Source of the DNA: Modestobacter sp. VKM Ac-2977
Lineage (GTDB): Bacteria; Actinomycetota; Actinomycetes; Mycobacteriales; Geodermatophilaceae
Assembly (NCBI RefSeq): GCF_026968045.1
Contig: NZ_JAPVBQ010000002.1
Span: 360,933 to 424,932, forward strand
Direction: 5' to 3'
DNA length: 64,000 bases
The stretch's first letter is position 1, and each line of letters opens with the position of its first letter. The translations under genes were made by a program, and so were the position numbers. The notes under the pieces were generated by a model, which saw only the letters and a program-made list of their open reading frames with translations, was not told the origin of the DNA and made no database searches. Shown one piece after another: positions 1 to 8,116 of the stretch.

Positions 1-2
1 GC

Positions 3-1310
3 ACGATCACCTCCGTCCTGCTCAAGCTGCCGGGCGAGGCGTCGTCGGTGGTCACCGTCTTCGACGGCTACGCCATGGCCCGCCAGGGCCGGGCGGGGAC
101 CGCGCTCGGGATCGCGGCGATCGGCTCGTTCGCCGGCGGCACGATCTCGATCGTCGCCCTGTCCTTCCTGGCTCCGCTCGTGGCCAGCTTCGCGCTGGAC
201 TTCGGGCCGCCGGAGTACACCGCCCTGGCGCTGCTCGGCATCCTGCTGGTCGCCACCGTCAGCAGTGGCAGCCGGCTCAAGGCGGTCGTCGCGGCCTGTG
301 TCGGCCTGCTGCTCGCCACGGTCGGCCGCGACGGCTTCACCGCCACCGAGCGGTTCACCTTCGGCAACCTGAACCTGGCCGACGGCCTGGACTTCGTGCC
401 GATCGCGATGGGCCTCTTCGGTCTCGGCGAGATCCTCTACAACCTGGAGCAGCGGCACAACGCCACCCAGGCGCCGACCAAGGTCGCCAACGTCTGGCCC
501 TCCCGCCAGGACCTGCGCCAGTCCTCGGGCGCGATCGGCCGCGGGTCGGTGATCGGCTTCTTCCTCGGCATCCTCCCCGGGGGTGGTGCGACCCTCTCCT
601 CGCTCGCCGCCTACGCGGTGGAGAAGCGGCGCTCCAAGACGCCGGAGCGCTTCGGCAAGGGGGCGGTCGAGGGCGTGGCCGGGCCCGAGACGGCGAACAA
701 CGCCGCCGCGACGTCGTCCTTCATCCCGCTGCTCACGCTGGGCATCCCGGCCAACGCGACCATGGCGGTGATCTTCGGCGCCCTGCTGGTGGTGGGGGTC
801 ACCCCCGGCCCGCAGCTGGTCACCGAGGAGCCGGAGCTGTTCTGGGGCGTCGTCAACTCGATGTACATCGGCAACATCCTGTTGCTGATCATGAGCATCC
901 CGCTGGTCGGGCTGTTCGTGAAGATCCTCCGGGTGCGGCCGGCCATCCTGGCGCCGATCACCGTGCTCATCACGTTGATCGGCGTCTACACGGTCAACAA
1001 CAGCGTCTTCGACATCGTGCTGGTCATCGTCTTCGGCGTGCTCGGCTACCTGATGAAGAAGGCCGGCTTCGACCCCGGCCCGCTGTTGCTGGCCTTCGTG
1101 CTGGGTGCTCTGCTGGAGGACGGGTTGCGCCGTTCGCTGCTGATCTTCGACGGCGACGCGACCGGCTTCTTCACCCGTCCCATCTCCGGCACCCTGCTCG
1201 TCGTCTTCCTGGTCGTGGCGGTGTACCCCTTCGTGGCGAGCCTGCGGAGCCGCCGGCGGCAGGAGCCGGCCCAGGACACCTCCGACCCGAACACCAAGGA
1301 GCTCGTGTGA
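3..1310 (+). CDS. tctA: Tripartite tricarboxylate transporter permease, TctA family (5' end off the window)
   Basis: Large membrane subunit of a TctABC-type secondary transporter, which takes up citrate or other carboxylates with a periplasmic binding protein. The reading frame is open from base 3 and begins inside the conserved LPGEASSVVT...DGYAMARQG region, so the true start lies upstream. The GILPGGGATLSS and PETANNAAAT motifs and about ten hydrophobic segments are typical of TctA. The C-terminus ends in a short basic/acidic tail. The gene overlaps the following universal stress protein gene by 4 nt, so the two are probably co-transcribed. Substrate cannot be told from this subunit. Confidence 0.9.
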   Translation, partial: TITSVLLKLPGEASSVVTVFDGYAMARQGRAGTALGIAAIGSFAGGTISIVALSFLAPLVASFALDFGPPEYTALALLGILLVATVSSGSRLKAVVAACVGLLLATVGRDGFTATERFTFGNLNLADGLDFVPIAMGLFGLGEILYNLEQRHNATQAPTKVANVWPSRQDLRQSSGAIGRGSVIGFFLGILPGGGATLSSLAAYAVEKRRSKTPERFGKGAVEGVAGPETANNAAATSSFIPLLTLGIPANATMAVIFGALLVVGVTPGPQLVTEEPELFWGVVNSMYIGNILLLIMSIPLVGLFVKILRVRPAILAPITVLITLIGVYTVNNSVFDIVLVIVFGVLGYLMKKAGFDPGPLLLAFVLGALLEDGLRRSLLIFDGDATGFFTRPISGTLLVVFLVVAVYPFVASLRSRRRQEPAQDTSDPNTKELV

Positions 1311-1711
1311 CCGTCCTCGTCGGTTTCGTCCCCACGCCCGAGGGCGAGGCGGCCTTCGCGGCCGGTCTCGCCGAGGCCCGCCGCCGGCAGGAGGGGCTGC
1401 TGGTGCTCAACACCCCGCGGGGCGGGGCACCGGTCAGCGCGGACGTCGCACCACCGGAGCTGGTCCGCTCGCTGACCTCCCGCGCCGAGGCCGACGGCGT
1501 CGCCCTGGAGCTGCGGCAGACCCCGCACACCGGCGACCTGGCCGACGAGCTGCTCCGGGTGGCCGAGTCCGTGGACGCCTCGGTGATCGTGATCGGCCTG
1601 CGCCGCCGCTCCCCCGTCGGCAAGCTGCTGATGGGCAGCAGCGCCCAGCGGATCCTGCTGGACGCCGACCGGCCGGTCCTGGCGGTCAAGCCGCACCCCA
1701 CCGCTGGCTGA
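1307..1711 (+). CDS. Universal stress protein, UspA family
   Basis: A 134-residue single Usp domain. It has an N-terminal TVLVGFVPTPEG strand and a C-terminal nucleotide-binding segment with GKLLMGSSAQRILLDADRPVLAVK, close to the ATP-binding consensus G-x2-G-x9-G(S/T). The GTG start overlaps the tctA stop (GTGA), which fixes the start. Usp proteins coupled to membrane transporters often act as nucleotide-sensing accessory subunits; that role here is inferred from the overlap. A perfect palindrome that can serve as terminator follows 13 nt after the stop. Confidence 0.88.
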   Translation: MTVLVGFVPTPEGEAAFAAGLAEARRRQEGLLVLNTPRGGAPVSADVAPPELVRSLTSRAEADGVALELRQTPHTGDLADELLRVAESVDASVIVIGLRRRSPVGKLLMGSSAQRILLDADRPVLAVKPHPTAG

Positions 1712-1724
1712 CCCACCCGGGACG

Positions 1725-1764
1725 GCACGAGGCCCGCCAGGAGATCTCCTGGCGGGCCTCGTGC
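1725..1764. terminator. Perfect 20+20 bp palindrome, bidirectional terminator
   Basis: The two 20-bp arms (1725-1744 and 1745-1764) are exact reverse complements with no spacer, centred on AGATCT. The palindrome lies between the convergent usp and desaturase genes, 18 nt from the desaturase stop. A hairpin of this strength would end transcription from both sides. There is no U-tract, as is usual in high-GC actinobacteria. Confidence 0.8.
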
Positions 1765-1781
1765 TGTGTGGGGCCGGTCTG

Positions 1782-2975
1782 TCAGGCGGCGGCCTGGAGC
1801 GCGCGCCGCACCTTCGGGCCACCGGTGGTCATCTTGTACAGCTTGACGACCTGGGCCGGGGCGTTCGCCGGGGTGGTCTGGGCCAGCCAGCCGTTGGGCA
1901 GCGAGAGCCGGATGACCTTGTGCCACGCCGAGCCGACCTGACGGGGCAGGGACGCGGAGTGGTACCGCAGCCCGTAGCGGGCGAAGAGGTCGCGGATCTG
2001 CGGGGCGATCTCGGCGTACCGGTTGCTCGGCAGGTCCGGGAACAGGTGGTGCTCGACCTGGTGGGACAGGTTGCCGGTCATGATGTGCATGGCCTTGCTG
2101 CCGGAGATGTTGGCCGAGCCGAGCATCTGGCGCAGGTACCACTCACCGCGGGTCTCCCCGTCGATGGACTTCTTCTCGAAGGTCTCCACGCCCTCCGGGA
2201 AGTGCCCGCACATGATCACCGAGTGCGACCACACGTTGCGCACCACGTTGGCGGTGAAGTTGGCCGCCAACGTGGGCAGGAACGACGGACCCGACAGCGC
2301 CGGGTGGACGACGTAGTCCTTGGTCATCTGCTTGCCGATCTTCTTCAGCACCTGCTTGCCGCGGGCCCGGAAGCCCGGGTCGGCCCGCCGCTCCTTGGTC
2401 GCCAGGTTCTTGCCCAGCTCCAGGTCGTAGGCGGCGATCCCGTACTCGAAGAAGCAGGCGTTGACGAAGTTCCACACCGGCTGCAGCAGGTACAGCGGCA
2501 CCCACTTCTGGTCCTCGTCGACGCGCATGATGCCGTAGCCGAGGTCGTTGTCCTTGCCGATCACGTTCGTGTAGGTGTGGTGCAGCACGTTGTGCGAGTG
2601 CTTCCACTGCTCCGACGGGCTGGCCATGTCCCACTCCCACGTCGTGGAGTGGATCTTCGGGTCACGCATCCAGTCCCACTGCCCGTGCAGGATGTTGTGC
2701 CCGATCTCCATGTTCTCCAGGATCTTGGCGACCGACAGCCCGGCGGTGCCGAGGACCCAGGCCGGCGGGAACCTGGAGAACAGCAGCACGGCCCGGCTGG
2801 CCAGCTCCATCTTGCGCTGCACGTCGATGACCCGGCGGATGTAGGCCGCGTCGTCCTCGCCACGGCTGTCCACGACGGTCTGCCGGATGGCGTCGAGCTC
2901 GCGGCCGATGGCCTCGATGTCGGCCTCGGAGAGGTGGGCGATCGGGTTGTGGGACTTCTTCTGCAGGACGGTCAT
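1782..2975 (-). CDS. Membrane fatty acid desaturase, DesA3-like (acyl-CoA delta-9 type)
   Basis: Di-iron integral membrane desaturase of 397 residues that would introduce a cis double bond into stearoyl- or palmitoyl-CoA. The three histidine boxes are visible: GHNILHG, HSHNVLHH and SHQVEHH followed by LFPDLPSNRY. The order and the C-terminal QVEHH box are as in mycobacterial DesA3 (Rv3229c). The gene lies 36 nt downstream of an NAD(P)H-ferredoxin reductase-like gene on the same strand, the same pairing as Rv3230c-desA3, where the reductase supplies electrons. The ATG is preceded by GAGGAGCTGCAC. Family assignment is firm; double-bond position is inferred. Confidence 0.93.
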   Translation of the reverse strand: MTVLQKKSHNPIAHLSEADIEAIGRELDAIRQTVVDSRGEDDAAYIRRVIDVQRKMELASRAVLLFSRFPPAWVLGTAGLSVAKILENMEIGHNILHGQWDWMRDPKIHSTTWEWDMASPSEQWKHSHNVLHHTYTNVIGKDNDLGYGIMRVDEDQKWVPLYLLQPVWNFVNACFFEYGIAAYDLELGKNLATKERRADPGFRARGKQVLKKIGKQMTKDYVVHPALSGPSFLPTLAANFTANVVRNVWSHSVIMCGHFPEGVETFEKKSIDGETRGEWYLRQMLGSANISGSKAMHIMTGNLSHQVEHHLFPDLPSNRYAEIAPQIRDLFARYGLRYHSASLPRQVGSAWHKVIRLSLPNGWLAQTTPANAPAQVVKLYKMTTGGPKVRRALQAAA

Positions 2976-3011
2976 GTGCAGCTCCTCAGCTGGTGGGACA
3001 GCGGTTCTGGA

Positions 3012-4118
3012 TCAGTGGTCGATGTCGCAGGCGTCAACGGCGGCGCTGACGCAGGTCTGGATCAGGACGCCGTCACCGGGGGCGGCGGTGGTCAGCTCCC
3101 CGTTGCGCAGGTCTCGGACGGCACCCTCACGCAGCGGCAGCACGCAGCCGTAGCAGATGCCCATCCGGCAGCCGCTGGGCATGAGCAGCCCGGCCTCCTC
3201 GGCGGCGTCCAGGATCGGGGTCGCGCCGTCGACCTCGAGCGTGCGCTCGGACTTGGCGAAGGTGACGGTGCCGCCCTCGCCGGTGACCAGCACCCGGGGG
3301 CGGAAGCGCTCGGTGTAGAGCCGGTCGGCGATGCCCTGGTCGGCCCAGTGCTCCTCCAGCGCCTCGAGCAGGCCGACCGGGCCGCAGGCCCAGGTGGCCC
3401 GCTCGGTCAGGTCGGGCACCAGGTCAGCGATCGCCGGGGCGTCCAGGAAGCCGGCGTCCTTGGTGTGGTGCTCGACCAGCCGGATCCGGCCGGCCGCGGC
3501 CAGCTCGCGCAGCTCGGCACCGAAGATGACGTCCTCGACGGTGGGCGCGGAGTGCACCAGGACGACGTCGCACCCGGCGTCCTCACCCAGGTTGCGCAGG
3601 ATGCCCATGACCGGCGTGATGCCCGAGCCCGCCGTCACGAACAGCGCCTTCGCCGGCCGCGCCTCGGGGAGGACGAACTCACCGGTCGCCTGGTCCAGCT
3701 GCACGATGGTGCCCGGCTGGGCGCGGTGCACCAGGTGGTTGCTGACCTTGCCGTCGGGGATCGCCTTCACGGTGATGGAGAAGCAGCCGTCGGCGCGGCC
3801 GAGCACCGAGGTGATCGAGTACGCGCGCCACAGCCGCACGCCGTCGATGTCGATGCCGATCCGGACGTACTGGCCGGGGGTGTGCGGGAGCCAGTCACGG
3901 CCCGGCCGGATCACGATGCTGGCGGCGTCCCGGGTCTCGTGGTGCACCGCCTCGATCCGGCCGCGCAGCGCGGCGCCGGAGCGCAGCGGGTCGACCAGGT
4001 CCAGGTAGTCGGCGGGCAGCAGCGGCGTGGTGACCAGCTCGGCCACCTTGAGCACCCGGTCACGCAGCGTGGTCAGCACAGGACGGGCCGGCGACGGACG
4101 CGGGACGGTGGCGGTCAT
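3012..4118 (-). CDS. Ferredoxin/flavin oxidoreductase, electron donor of the desaturase (Rv3230c-like)
   Basis: A 368-residue protein with a flavin domain (WRAYSITS, an RxYS-type FAD motif), an NAD(P)-binding domain (TAGSGITPVMGIL) and a C-terminal plant-type 2Fe-2S ferredoxin domain with the cluster loop CRMGICYGC and a later TCVS. This is the single-chain reductase architecture that feeds electrons from NADPH to acyl desaturases. I chose the ATG at 4118 because AAGGA stands 7-8 nt upstream; an in-frame ATG 33 nt further up has no ribosome site. It precedes the desaturase in a two-gene operon and diverges from the PucR regulator. Confidence 0.9.
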   Translation of the reverse strand: MTATVPRPSPARPVLTTLRDRVLKVAELVTTPLLPADYLDLVDPLRSGAALRGRIEAVHHETRDAASIVIRPGRDWLPHTPGQYVRIGIDIDGVRLWRAYSITSVLGRADGCFSITVKAIPDGKVSNHLVHRAQPGTIVQLDQATGEFVLPEARPAKALFVTAGSGITPVMGILRNLGEDAGCDVVLVHSAPTVEDVIFGAELRELAAAGRIRLVEHHTKDAGFLDAPAIADLVPDLTERATWACGPVGLLEALEEHWADQGIADRLYTERFRPRVLVTGEGGTVTFAKSERTLEVDGATPILDAAEEAGLLMPSGCRMGICYGCVLPLREGAVRDLRNGELTTAAPGDGVLIQTCVSAAVDACDIDH

Positions 4119-4207
4119 GTACTGATCCTTACCCGCACCGAGGGCGAACAACTGTGCCTCGGACGTGAATCGGGCGGTATCTTCTGTTCCCTGCGAACAA
4201 CGAGAGG

Positions 4208-5407
4208 GTGAACACCACGAGCGACCAGGTCACGTTCCCGCCGCCGGTCGTCGCCGCGATGCAGGCCCAGCTCCCCGCCGTGGCCCAGCAGACGGTGGCC
4301 AGCATCGTCGTCGAGGTGCCCAGCTACGCCGACGCCTTCTCCGGGGAGATGGGCCGGGCCATCTCCAACGCCGTCCAGCTCGCCCTGGGCGGCTTCCTGG
4401 AGCTGGCCACCACCGCCGGGGGGGCCGATGCGAGCCGGCCGATCGGCCCGGCGCTGGAGGGCGCGTACTCCCTGGGCCGGGGCGAGGCGCGCAGCGGGCG
4501 GTCGATGGACGCCCTGCTGGCCGCCTACCGGGTCGGCGCCCGGGTGTCCTGGCGGCACATGAGCGACACCGCCGTGGGCGCCGGTCTCTCGGTGGGGTCG
4601 CTGGCCCGCTTCGCCGAGCTGGTGTTCGCCTACATCGACCAGCTGTCGGCGGCCAGCGTGGCCGGGCACACCGACGAGCTGGAGACCACCGGCCGGGTCC
4701 GCAGGCACCACCGCGAGCGGCTGGGCGCGCTGCTGCTGGCCGGGCGGCCGTTGCACGACCTCACCCCGGCCGCGGAGCGGGCCGGCTGGCTCCCGCCGCG
4801 GACGCTGACCGCCGTGCTGCTGCCGGAGGTGCGGGCGCGCGGCGCGGTCGCGCTGCTGGACTCCCGCACCCTGCAGCTGGACGACGACCCGCCGGGCCTG
4901 GACCCGGCCCTGGAGCTCAGCGTGCTGCTGGTGCCGGACGCCGGCGAGGGTGCCCGGGCCGCCCTGCTGCGCGCCCTGGAGGGGCGGACGGCGGTGGTCG
5001 GCCCGGCCCGGCCCTGGTCTGCGGTCGCCGGCTCCTACGCCCGCGCCCTGCGCGCGCTGCGGCTCGGGCTGCGCGCCACCGGGCCCGCGCCGCTGGACAC
5101 CGAGCAGCGGCTGCCGGAGCTGGTGCTGCGGGCCGACGAGGACGCCCTGGCCGACCTGCGGGCCGCGGCGCTCGCCCCGCTGGACGACCTGACCCCGGCC
5201 ACCCGGGAGAAGCTGGCCGCGACCCTCCGCTCCTGGCTGCTGCACCACGGCCGGCGCGAGCAGGTGGCCGCCGAGCTCTTCGTGCACCCGCAGACCGTCC
5301 GGTACCGGATGGGGCAGCTGCGCGACCTGTACGGCGACCGCCTCGAGGACCCGCAGACGGTGCTCCAGCTGACCATCGCGCTCGGCCCGCAGCCCCCCGC
5401 GTCCTGA
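4208..5407 (+). CDS. PucR-family transcriptional regulator (C-terminal HTH)
   Basis: A 399-residue regulator. The C-terminal part (about 335-395) has the PucR helix-turn-helix signature, with REQVAAELFVHPQTVRYRM and LYGDRLEDPQT. The N-terminal half is a helical ligand/GGDEF-like region without recognisable catalytic motifs. It is divergent from the desaturase-reductase operon across an 89-bp gap, so control of membrane lipid unsaturation is the natural hypothesis. The GTG start is weakly supported, since only a short purine run (GAGAG) precedes it closely; a start a few codons downstream is possible. Confidence 0.85.
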   Translation: MNTTSDQVTFPPPVVAAMQAQLPAVAQQTVASIVVEVPSYADAFSGEMGRAISNAVQLALGGFLELATTAGGADASRPIGPALEGAYSLGRGEARSGRSMDALLAAYRVGARVSWRHMSDTAVGAGLSVGSLARFAELVFAYIDQLSAASVAGHTDELETTGRVRRHHRERLGALLLAGRPLHDLTPAAERAGWLPPRTLTAVLLPEVRARGAVALLDSRTLQLDDDPPGLDPALELSVLLVPDAGEGARAALLRALEGRTAVVGPARPWSAVAGSYARALRALRLGLRATGPAPLDTEQRLPELVLRADEDALADLRAAALAPLDDLTPATREKLAATLRSWLLHHGRREQVAAELFVHPQTVRYRMGQLRDLYGDRLEDPQTVLQLTIALGPQPPAS

Positions 5408-5433
5408 TCGTCCGCCGTCCCCGAGGATGGGGC

Positions 5434-6183
5434 ATGCGGATCGCGGTGGCCGGTGGCACCGGCCTGCTGGGTGCACTGGTCGTCGCGGAGCTGGCACGGC
5501 AGGGCGACGACCCGGTCGTGCTCGCCCGCTCGCACGGGGTGGACCTGACCGACGGCACCGGCCTGGCCGCCGCGCTGGACGGCGTCGACGCGGTGGTCGA
5601 CGTCGCGAACGTGACCACGACCAGCCGGCGCCGATCGGTGGCCTTCTTCACCGCGGCCACCACCCAGCTGCTCGCCGCGGCCGCCCGGGCCGGTGCCGGG
5701 CACGTGGTCACGCTGTCGATCGTCGGCGCCGACACCGTCGACCTCGGCTACTACCTGGGCAAGCGGCGGCAGGAGGGGCTGCTGGCCGCCGGTCCGGTGC
5801 CCTGGACGCTGCTGCGCGCCACCCAGTTCCACGAGTTCGCCGGCCAGCTGGTCGACCGCTCCCCCCGCCCGTTCGCCGTCGTCCCCCGGATGGCCACCCG
5901 GCCGGTCGCCGCCGGCGAGGTCGCCGCCCACCTCGTGCGGCTCGCACAGGGCGCCCCGCAGGGGGTCGCCCAGCCGATCGCCGGACCGGAGGACCACGGC
6001 ATGGGCGACCTCGTCCGGCGGCTGCTGCGCGCCACCGGGCAGCGCCGGCTCGTCGTCCCGGTGCGGCTGCCCGGCCCGGCGGGTGCGGCGATGGCCGGTG
6101 GCGCGCTCGTCCCGCCCGAGCCGTACGTCCGCGGCAGGCGGACGTACGCCGAGCACCTGGAGACGCTCGCGCGCCGGAGCTGA
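5434..6183 (+). CDS. NAD(P)-binding atypical SDR / NmrA-like protein
   Basis: A 249-residue Rossmann protein. The N-terminal GGTGLLG loop binds the dinucleotide. Serine and tyrosine residues lie near SIVGADTVDLGYYLGK, the usual Y-x3-K place, and the later LRATQFHEF is typical of NmrA/atypical SDRs. These act as quinone reductases, redox sensors or sugar-nucleotide modifying enzymes, and I cannot choose among them. The ATG has GAGGATGG upstream. It follows the pucR-type gene by 26 nt and is convergent with the ArsR gene 7 nt beyond its stop. Confidence 0.8.
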   Translation: MRIAVAGGTGLLGALVVAELARQGDDPVVLARSHGVDLTDGTGLAAALDGVDAVVDVANVTTTSRRRSVAFFTAATTQLLAAAARAGAGHVVTLSIVGADTVDLGYYLGKRRQEGLLAAGPVPWTLLRATQFHEFAGQLVDRSPRPFAVVPRMATRPVAAGEVAAHLVRLAQGAPQGVAQPIAGPEDHGMGDLVRRLLRATGQRRLVVPVRLPGPAGAAMAGGALVPPEPYVRGRRTYAEHLETLARRS

Positions 6184-6190
6184 GCCGGGG

Positions 6191-6586
6191 TCAGCCCTCC
6201 CCGTCGGCCACCTGGCGGGAGAGGTCGACGAGCTGCCGCAGGCAGTGCTCCCGCAGCGGCCCCGGGAAGCCGTCGGCCAGGCGGTAGAAGACGACCCGCC
6301 CGTCCTTGCGACTGGTGACGAAGCCGGCGGTGCGCAGCAGCCGCAGCGCGTAGCCGACCGCGTCCTCGGTCGCCTCCAGCGCCATCGCCAGGTCGCCCAC
6401 GCACAGCTCCTCGACCACGTCGAGGGCGTAGAGCACCCGGGCGCGGGTGGGATCGGCCAGCAGGCTCAGCATCGCCGACAGGCTCGTGGCGTCCTCACGG
6501 CTGGGCACCCGCGCCCTCGCCGCAGCCACGCGCACGGGATCGACCGGATGGGGATGGTCCGTCACGATCGGTGCGGTTACCCGCAC
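6191..6586 (-). CDS. ArsR/SmtB-type winged-helix regulator, divergent from the nuo-like operon
   Basis: A 131-residue protein with the ArsR core: LSLLADPTRARVLYAL, then ELCVGDLA (residues 60-67) at the alpha-3 position where CadC/ArsR sensors carry metal-binding cysteines (Cys62 here), then a wing with KDGRVVFYRL. A C-terminal helix holds His114-Cys115. The recognition helix (ATEDAVGYALRLL) is unusual. Metal sensing is possible but unproven, because only one alpha-3 cysteine is present. The first GTG (6586) lies inside a palindrome that looks like its operator, so the real start may be the in-frame GTG at 6565. It faces the nuo-like operon across 67 bp. Confidence 0.82.
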   Translation of the reverse strand: MRVTAPIVTDHPHPVDPVRVAAARARVPSREDATSLSAMLSLLADPTRARVLYALDVVEELCVGDLAMALEATEDAVGYALRLLRTAGFVTSRKDGRVVFYRLADGFPGPLREHCLRQLVDLSRQVADGEG

Positions 6587-6599
6587 GGCCGCACGGGTA
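6578..6599. promoter_or_regulatory. Candidate ArsR operator between arsR and nuoA
   Basis: A 22-bp interrupted palindrome, TACCCG-CA-CGGCCG-CA-CGGGTA. The outer TACCCG/CGGGTA arms and the central CGGCCG are self-complementary; only the two CA steps break symmetry. It lies in the short divergent region between the ArsR gene and nuoA, where a winged-helix dimer would be expected to bind and control both directions. Confidence 0.45.
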
Positions 6600-6653
6600 T
6601 GCGCGCCGTCGGTCAGCCACGGCCTGAGGACGACGCGGACGGAGGACGAGCTG

Positions 6654-7004
6654 GTGTCGGCCTACCTGAGCCTCGCCGCGATGCTGGGCCTCGCCGTCGG
6701 CGGTGTGCTGCTGGCCTACCTGCTGCACCGGCGGACCGCGGTGGCTCCGGGCGCGGTCGCGAGCCTGCCGTTCCTCTCCGGCTGGCGGCCCGCCGAACAC
6801 GCGCTGTCCCGGTACGAGGCGCGGTACTACCCGATGACCCTGCTCTTCCTCGCCTTCGACGTGGAGATGCTCTACATGTACCCGTGGGCGACCGTGGTCG
6901 CCTCGATCGGGACCTCGGCGATCGTCGAGATGTTCGTGCTGCTCGGCGTGCTGATGACCGGCGTGCTGTGGGCCTGGCGCGAGGGTGCGCTGCGGTGGAC
7001 CTGA
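6654..7004 (+). CDS. nuoA: NADH-quinone oxidoreductase subunit A-like protein
   Basis: A 116-residue membrane protein with three hydrophobic segments and the NuoA signature: PFLSGWRPAEHALSRYEARYYPMTLLFLAFDVEMLYMYPWA at 43-83, shown here in part by AFDVEMLYMYPWA. NuoA's usual cysteine-bearing E(C/S)G loop is replaced by GWRPAEHAL. The GTG start has GGAGGA 7 nt upstream (6641-6646), whereas longer in-frame starts run into the operator region. It is the first gene of an eight-gene operon of complex I membrane subunits. The next gene starts before its stop (10-nt overlap). Confidence 0.88.
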   Translation: MSAYLSLAAMLGLAVGGVLLAYLLHRRTAVAPGAVASLPFLSGWRPAEHALSRYEARYYPMTLLFLAFDVEMLYMYPWATVVASIGTSAIVEMFVLLGVLMTGVLWAWREGALRWT

Positions 7005-8116
7005 ACCGGCTGGCCGCCCGCCGCACCGCGGTCCTCGCCGTCGAGGTGCCCGGCTGGAGCCGCACCCGCTGCGCGCTCGAGGAGCACGTCCGGGACCGGG
7101 GCTGGCGGCTGGCCGGCTCCCCCGCCGACGCGGACCTGCTGGTCGTGTGTGGACGCCCCGGTGCCCGGTTGACCGCCGCGGTCGACCATGTCTGGAGCCA
7201 GCTGCCCGGCCCCCGCGCCCGGGCGGAGGTGACCACCGCCGCCGACGTCCCGGCCACCCTGGATCGTGCCGCGGCCGAGCTCGCCGACGGCGCAGCCCAG
7301 CGCCGCGACGCCGCCGACCGGCCGGCCGACCCCGACCCCGGCACCACCGCCACGGGCGACGGCGACATGGGCGACATGGACGACATGGACATGGACGACC
7401 ACGACATGGACGACTCCGGCGACATGGACATGGGCGACATGGACCACGGCGACATGGACCACGGCGACATGGACCACGGCGACATGGACCACGGCGACAT
7501 GGACATGCCGATGCCCGCCGGGATCGGCCTGGCCGGCGGCGGGGACGACGACCAGCTGCCCGACCCCGACGCCCTCGACCTCGACGTGCTGCACGTGCCC
7601 CTCGGCCCGGTGCTGCCGCACTGGCCGGCCGGCCTGCTGCTGCACACCACGCTCCAGGGTGAGCTGGTGGTCTCCGCCCGGGCGGAGGTCCTGCTACCGG
7701 CGGAGGACGCCCCTCCGGACGCGCCGGTGCACGGCACCCCGGCCGGCCGGTGGGACGCGGTGGCCACCCTGCTGGCGCTGGCCGGCTGGGACGACGCCGC
7801 CACCCGGGCCGCACGGGTCCGCGACGCCCTGCTCGCCGGGGGGCAGCCGCCCGAGGCCGAGCGGCTGGCTCGCCGGATCACCCGGTCCCGGCTGCTCCGC
7901 TGGTCGCTGAGCGGTCTGGGCCGGCTCCCCGAGGGCGATGCGCACGACCGGCTGCGGCACTGGCTGGAGGGGACCGAGCAGCGCCGGTCCACCGAGCTGA
8001 CCGCGGTGGCCGAGCTGGTCACCGGGCTGGACCTGGCCACCGCCCGGCTGGTGGTCGCCTCGCTCGACCTGGACACCGCCGACCGGGTGACCGTGCCGGC
8101 GGAGGCGGGCTCGTGA
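6995..8116 (+). CDS. Degenerate NuoB-NuoD-like fusion with a Met/Asp/His-rich linker
   Basis: A 373-residue protein of no family I can name with certainty. Residues about 11-100 read like NuoB without its cluster: RCALEE stands where NuoB has CCAIE, and SPADADLLVVCGR...AVDHVWSQLPGPR follows NuoB's SPRQADLLIVAG...LRRVYDQMPEP; the later ligand cysteines are gone. Residues 122-173 are almost only Asp, Met, His and Gly (14 Met, 5 His) with four exact GDMDH repeats. Residues about 193-235 (LDVLHVPLGPVLPH...GELVVSARAEV) resemble the N-terminus of NuoD. The remainder is helical with no NuoD C-terminal motif. It sits exactly where nuoB-C-D would lie, between nuoA and nuoH, overlapping both, so it is probably a structural adaptor of the membrane module. 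The linker could bind copper or another metal; that is inference. Confidence 0.75.
   Translation: MDLNRLAARRTAVLAVEVPGWSRTRCALEEHVRDRGWRLAGSPADADLLVVCGRPGARLTAAVDHVWSQLPGPRARAEVTTAADVPATLDRAAAELADGAAQRRDAADRPADPDPGTTATGDGDMGDMDDMDMDDHDMDDSGDMDMGDMDHGDMDHGDMDHGDMDHGDMDMPMPAGIGLAGGGDDDQLPDPDALDLDVLHVPLGPVLPHWPAGLLLHTTLQGELVVSARAEVLLPAEDAPPDAPVHGTPAGRWDAVATLLALAGWDDAATRAARVRDALLAGGQPPEAERLARRITRSRLLRWSLSGLGRLPEGDAHDRLRHWLEGTEQRRSTELTAVAELVTGLDLATARLVVASLDLDTADRVTVPAEAGS
7436..7495 (+). repeat. Four exact 15-bp tandem repeats inside the NuoBD-like gene
   Basis: The unit GACATGGACCACGGC occurs four times without a mismatch (7436-7450, 7451-7465, 7466-7480, 7481-7495) and encodes (Asp-Met-Asp-His-Gly)4. 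Imperfect GACATG units flank it on both sides from about 7366 to 7510. Exact in-frame repeats of this kind change copy number by slippage, so linker length probably varies among strains. Confidence 0.9.

Noticed and set aside
1761-4211. 816-residue open frame on the + strand
   Set aside because: It is antisense to the desaturase and reductase genes, rich in His/Val/Gln/Arg shadow composition, with no domain.
7366-7510. CRISPR or regulatory repeat array
   Set aside because: Units are 15 bp, contiguous and in frame, without spacers; this is a coding repeat.
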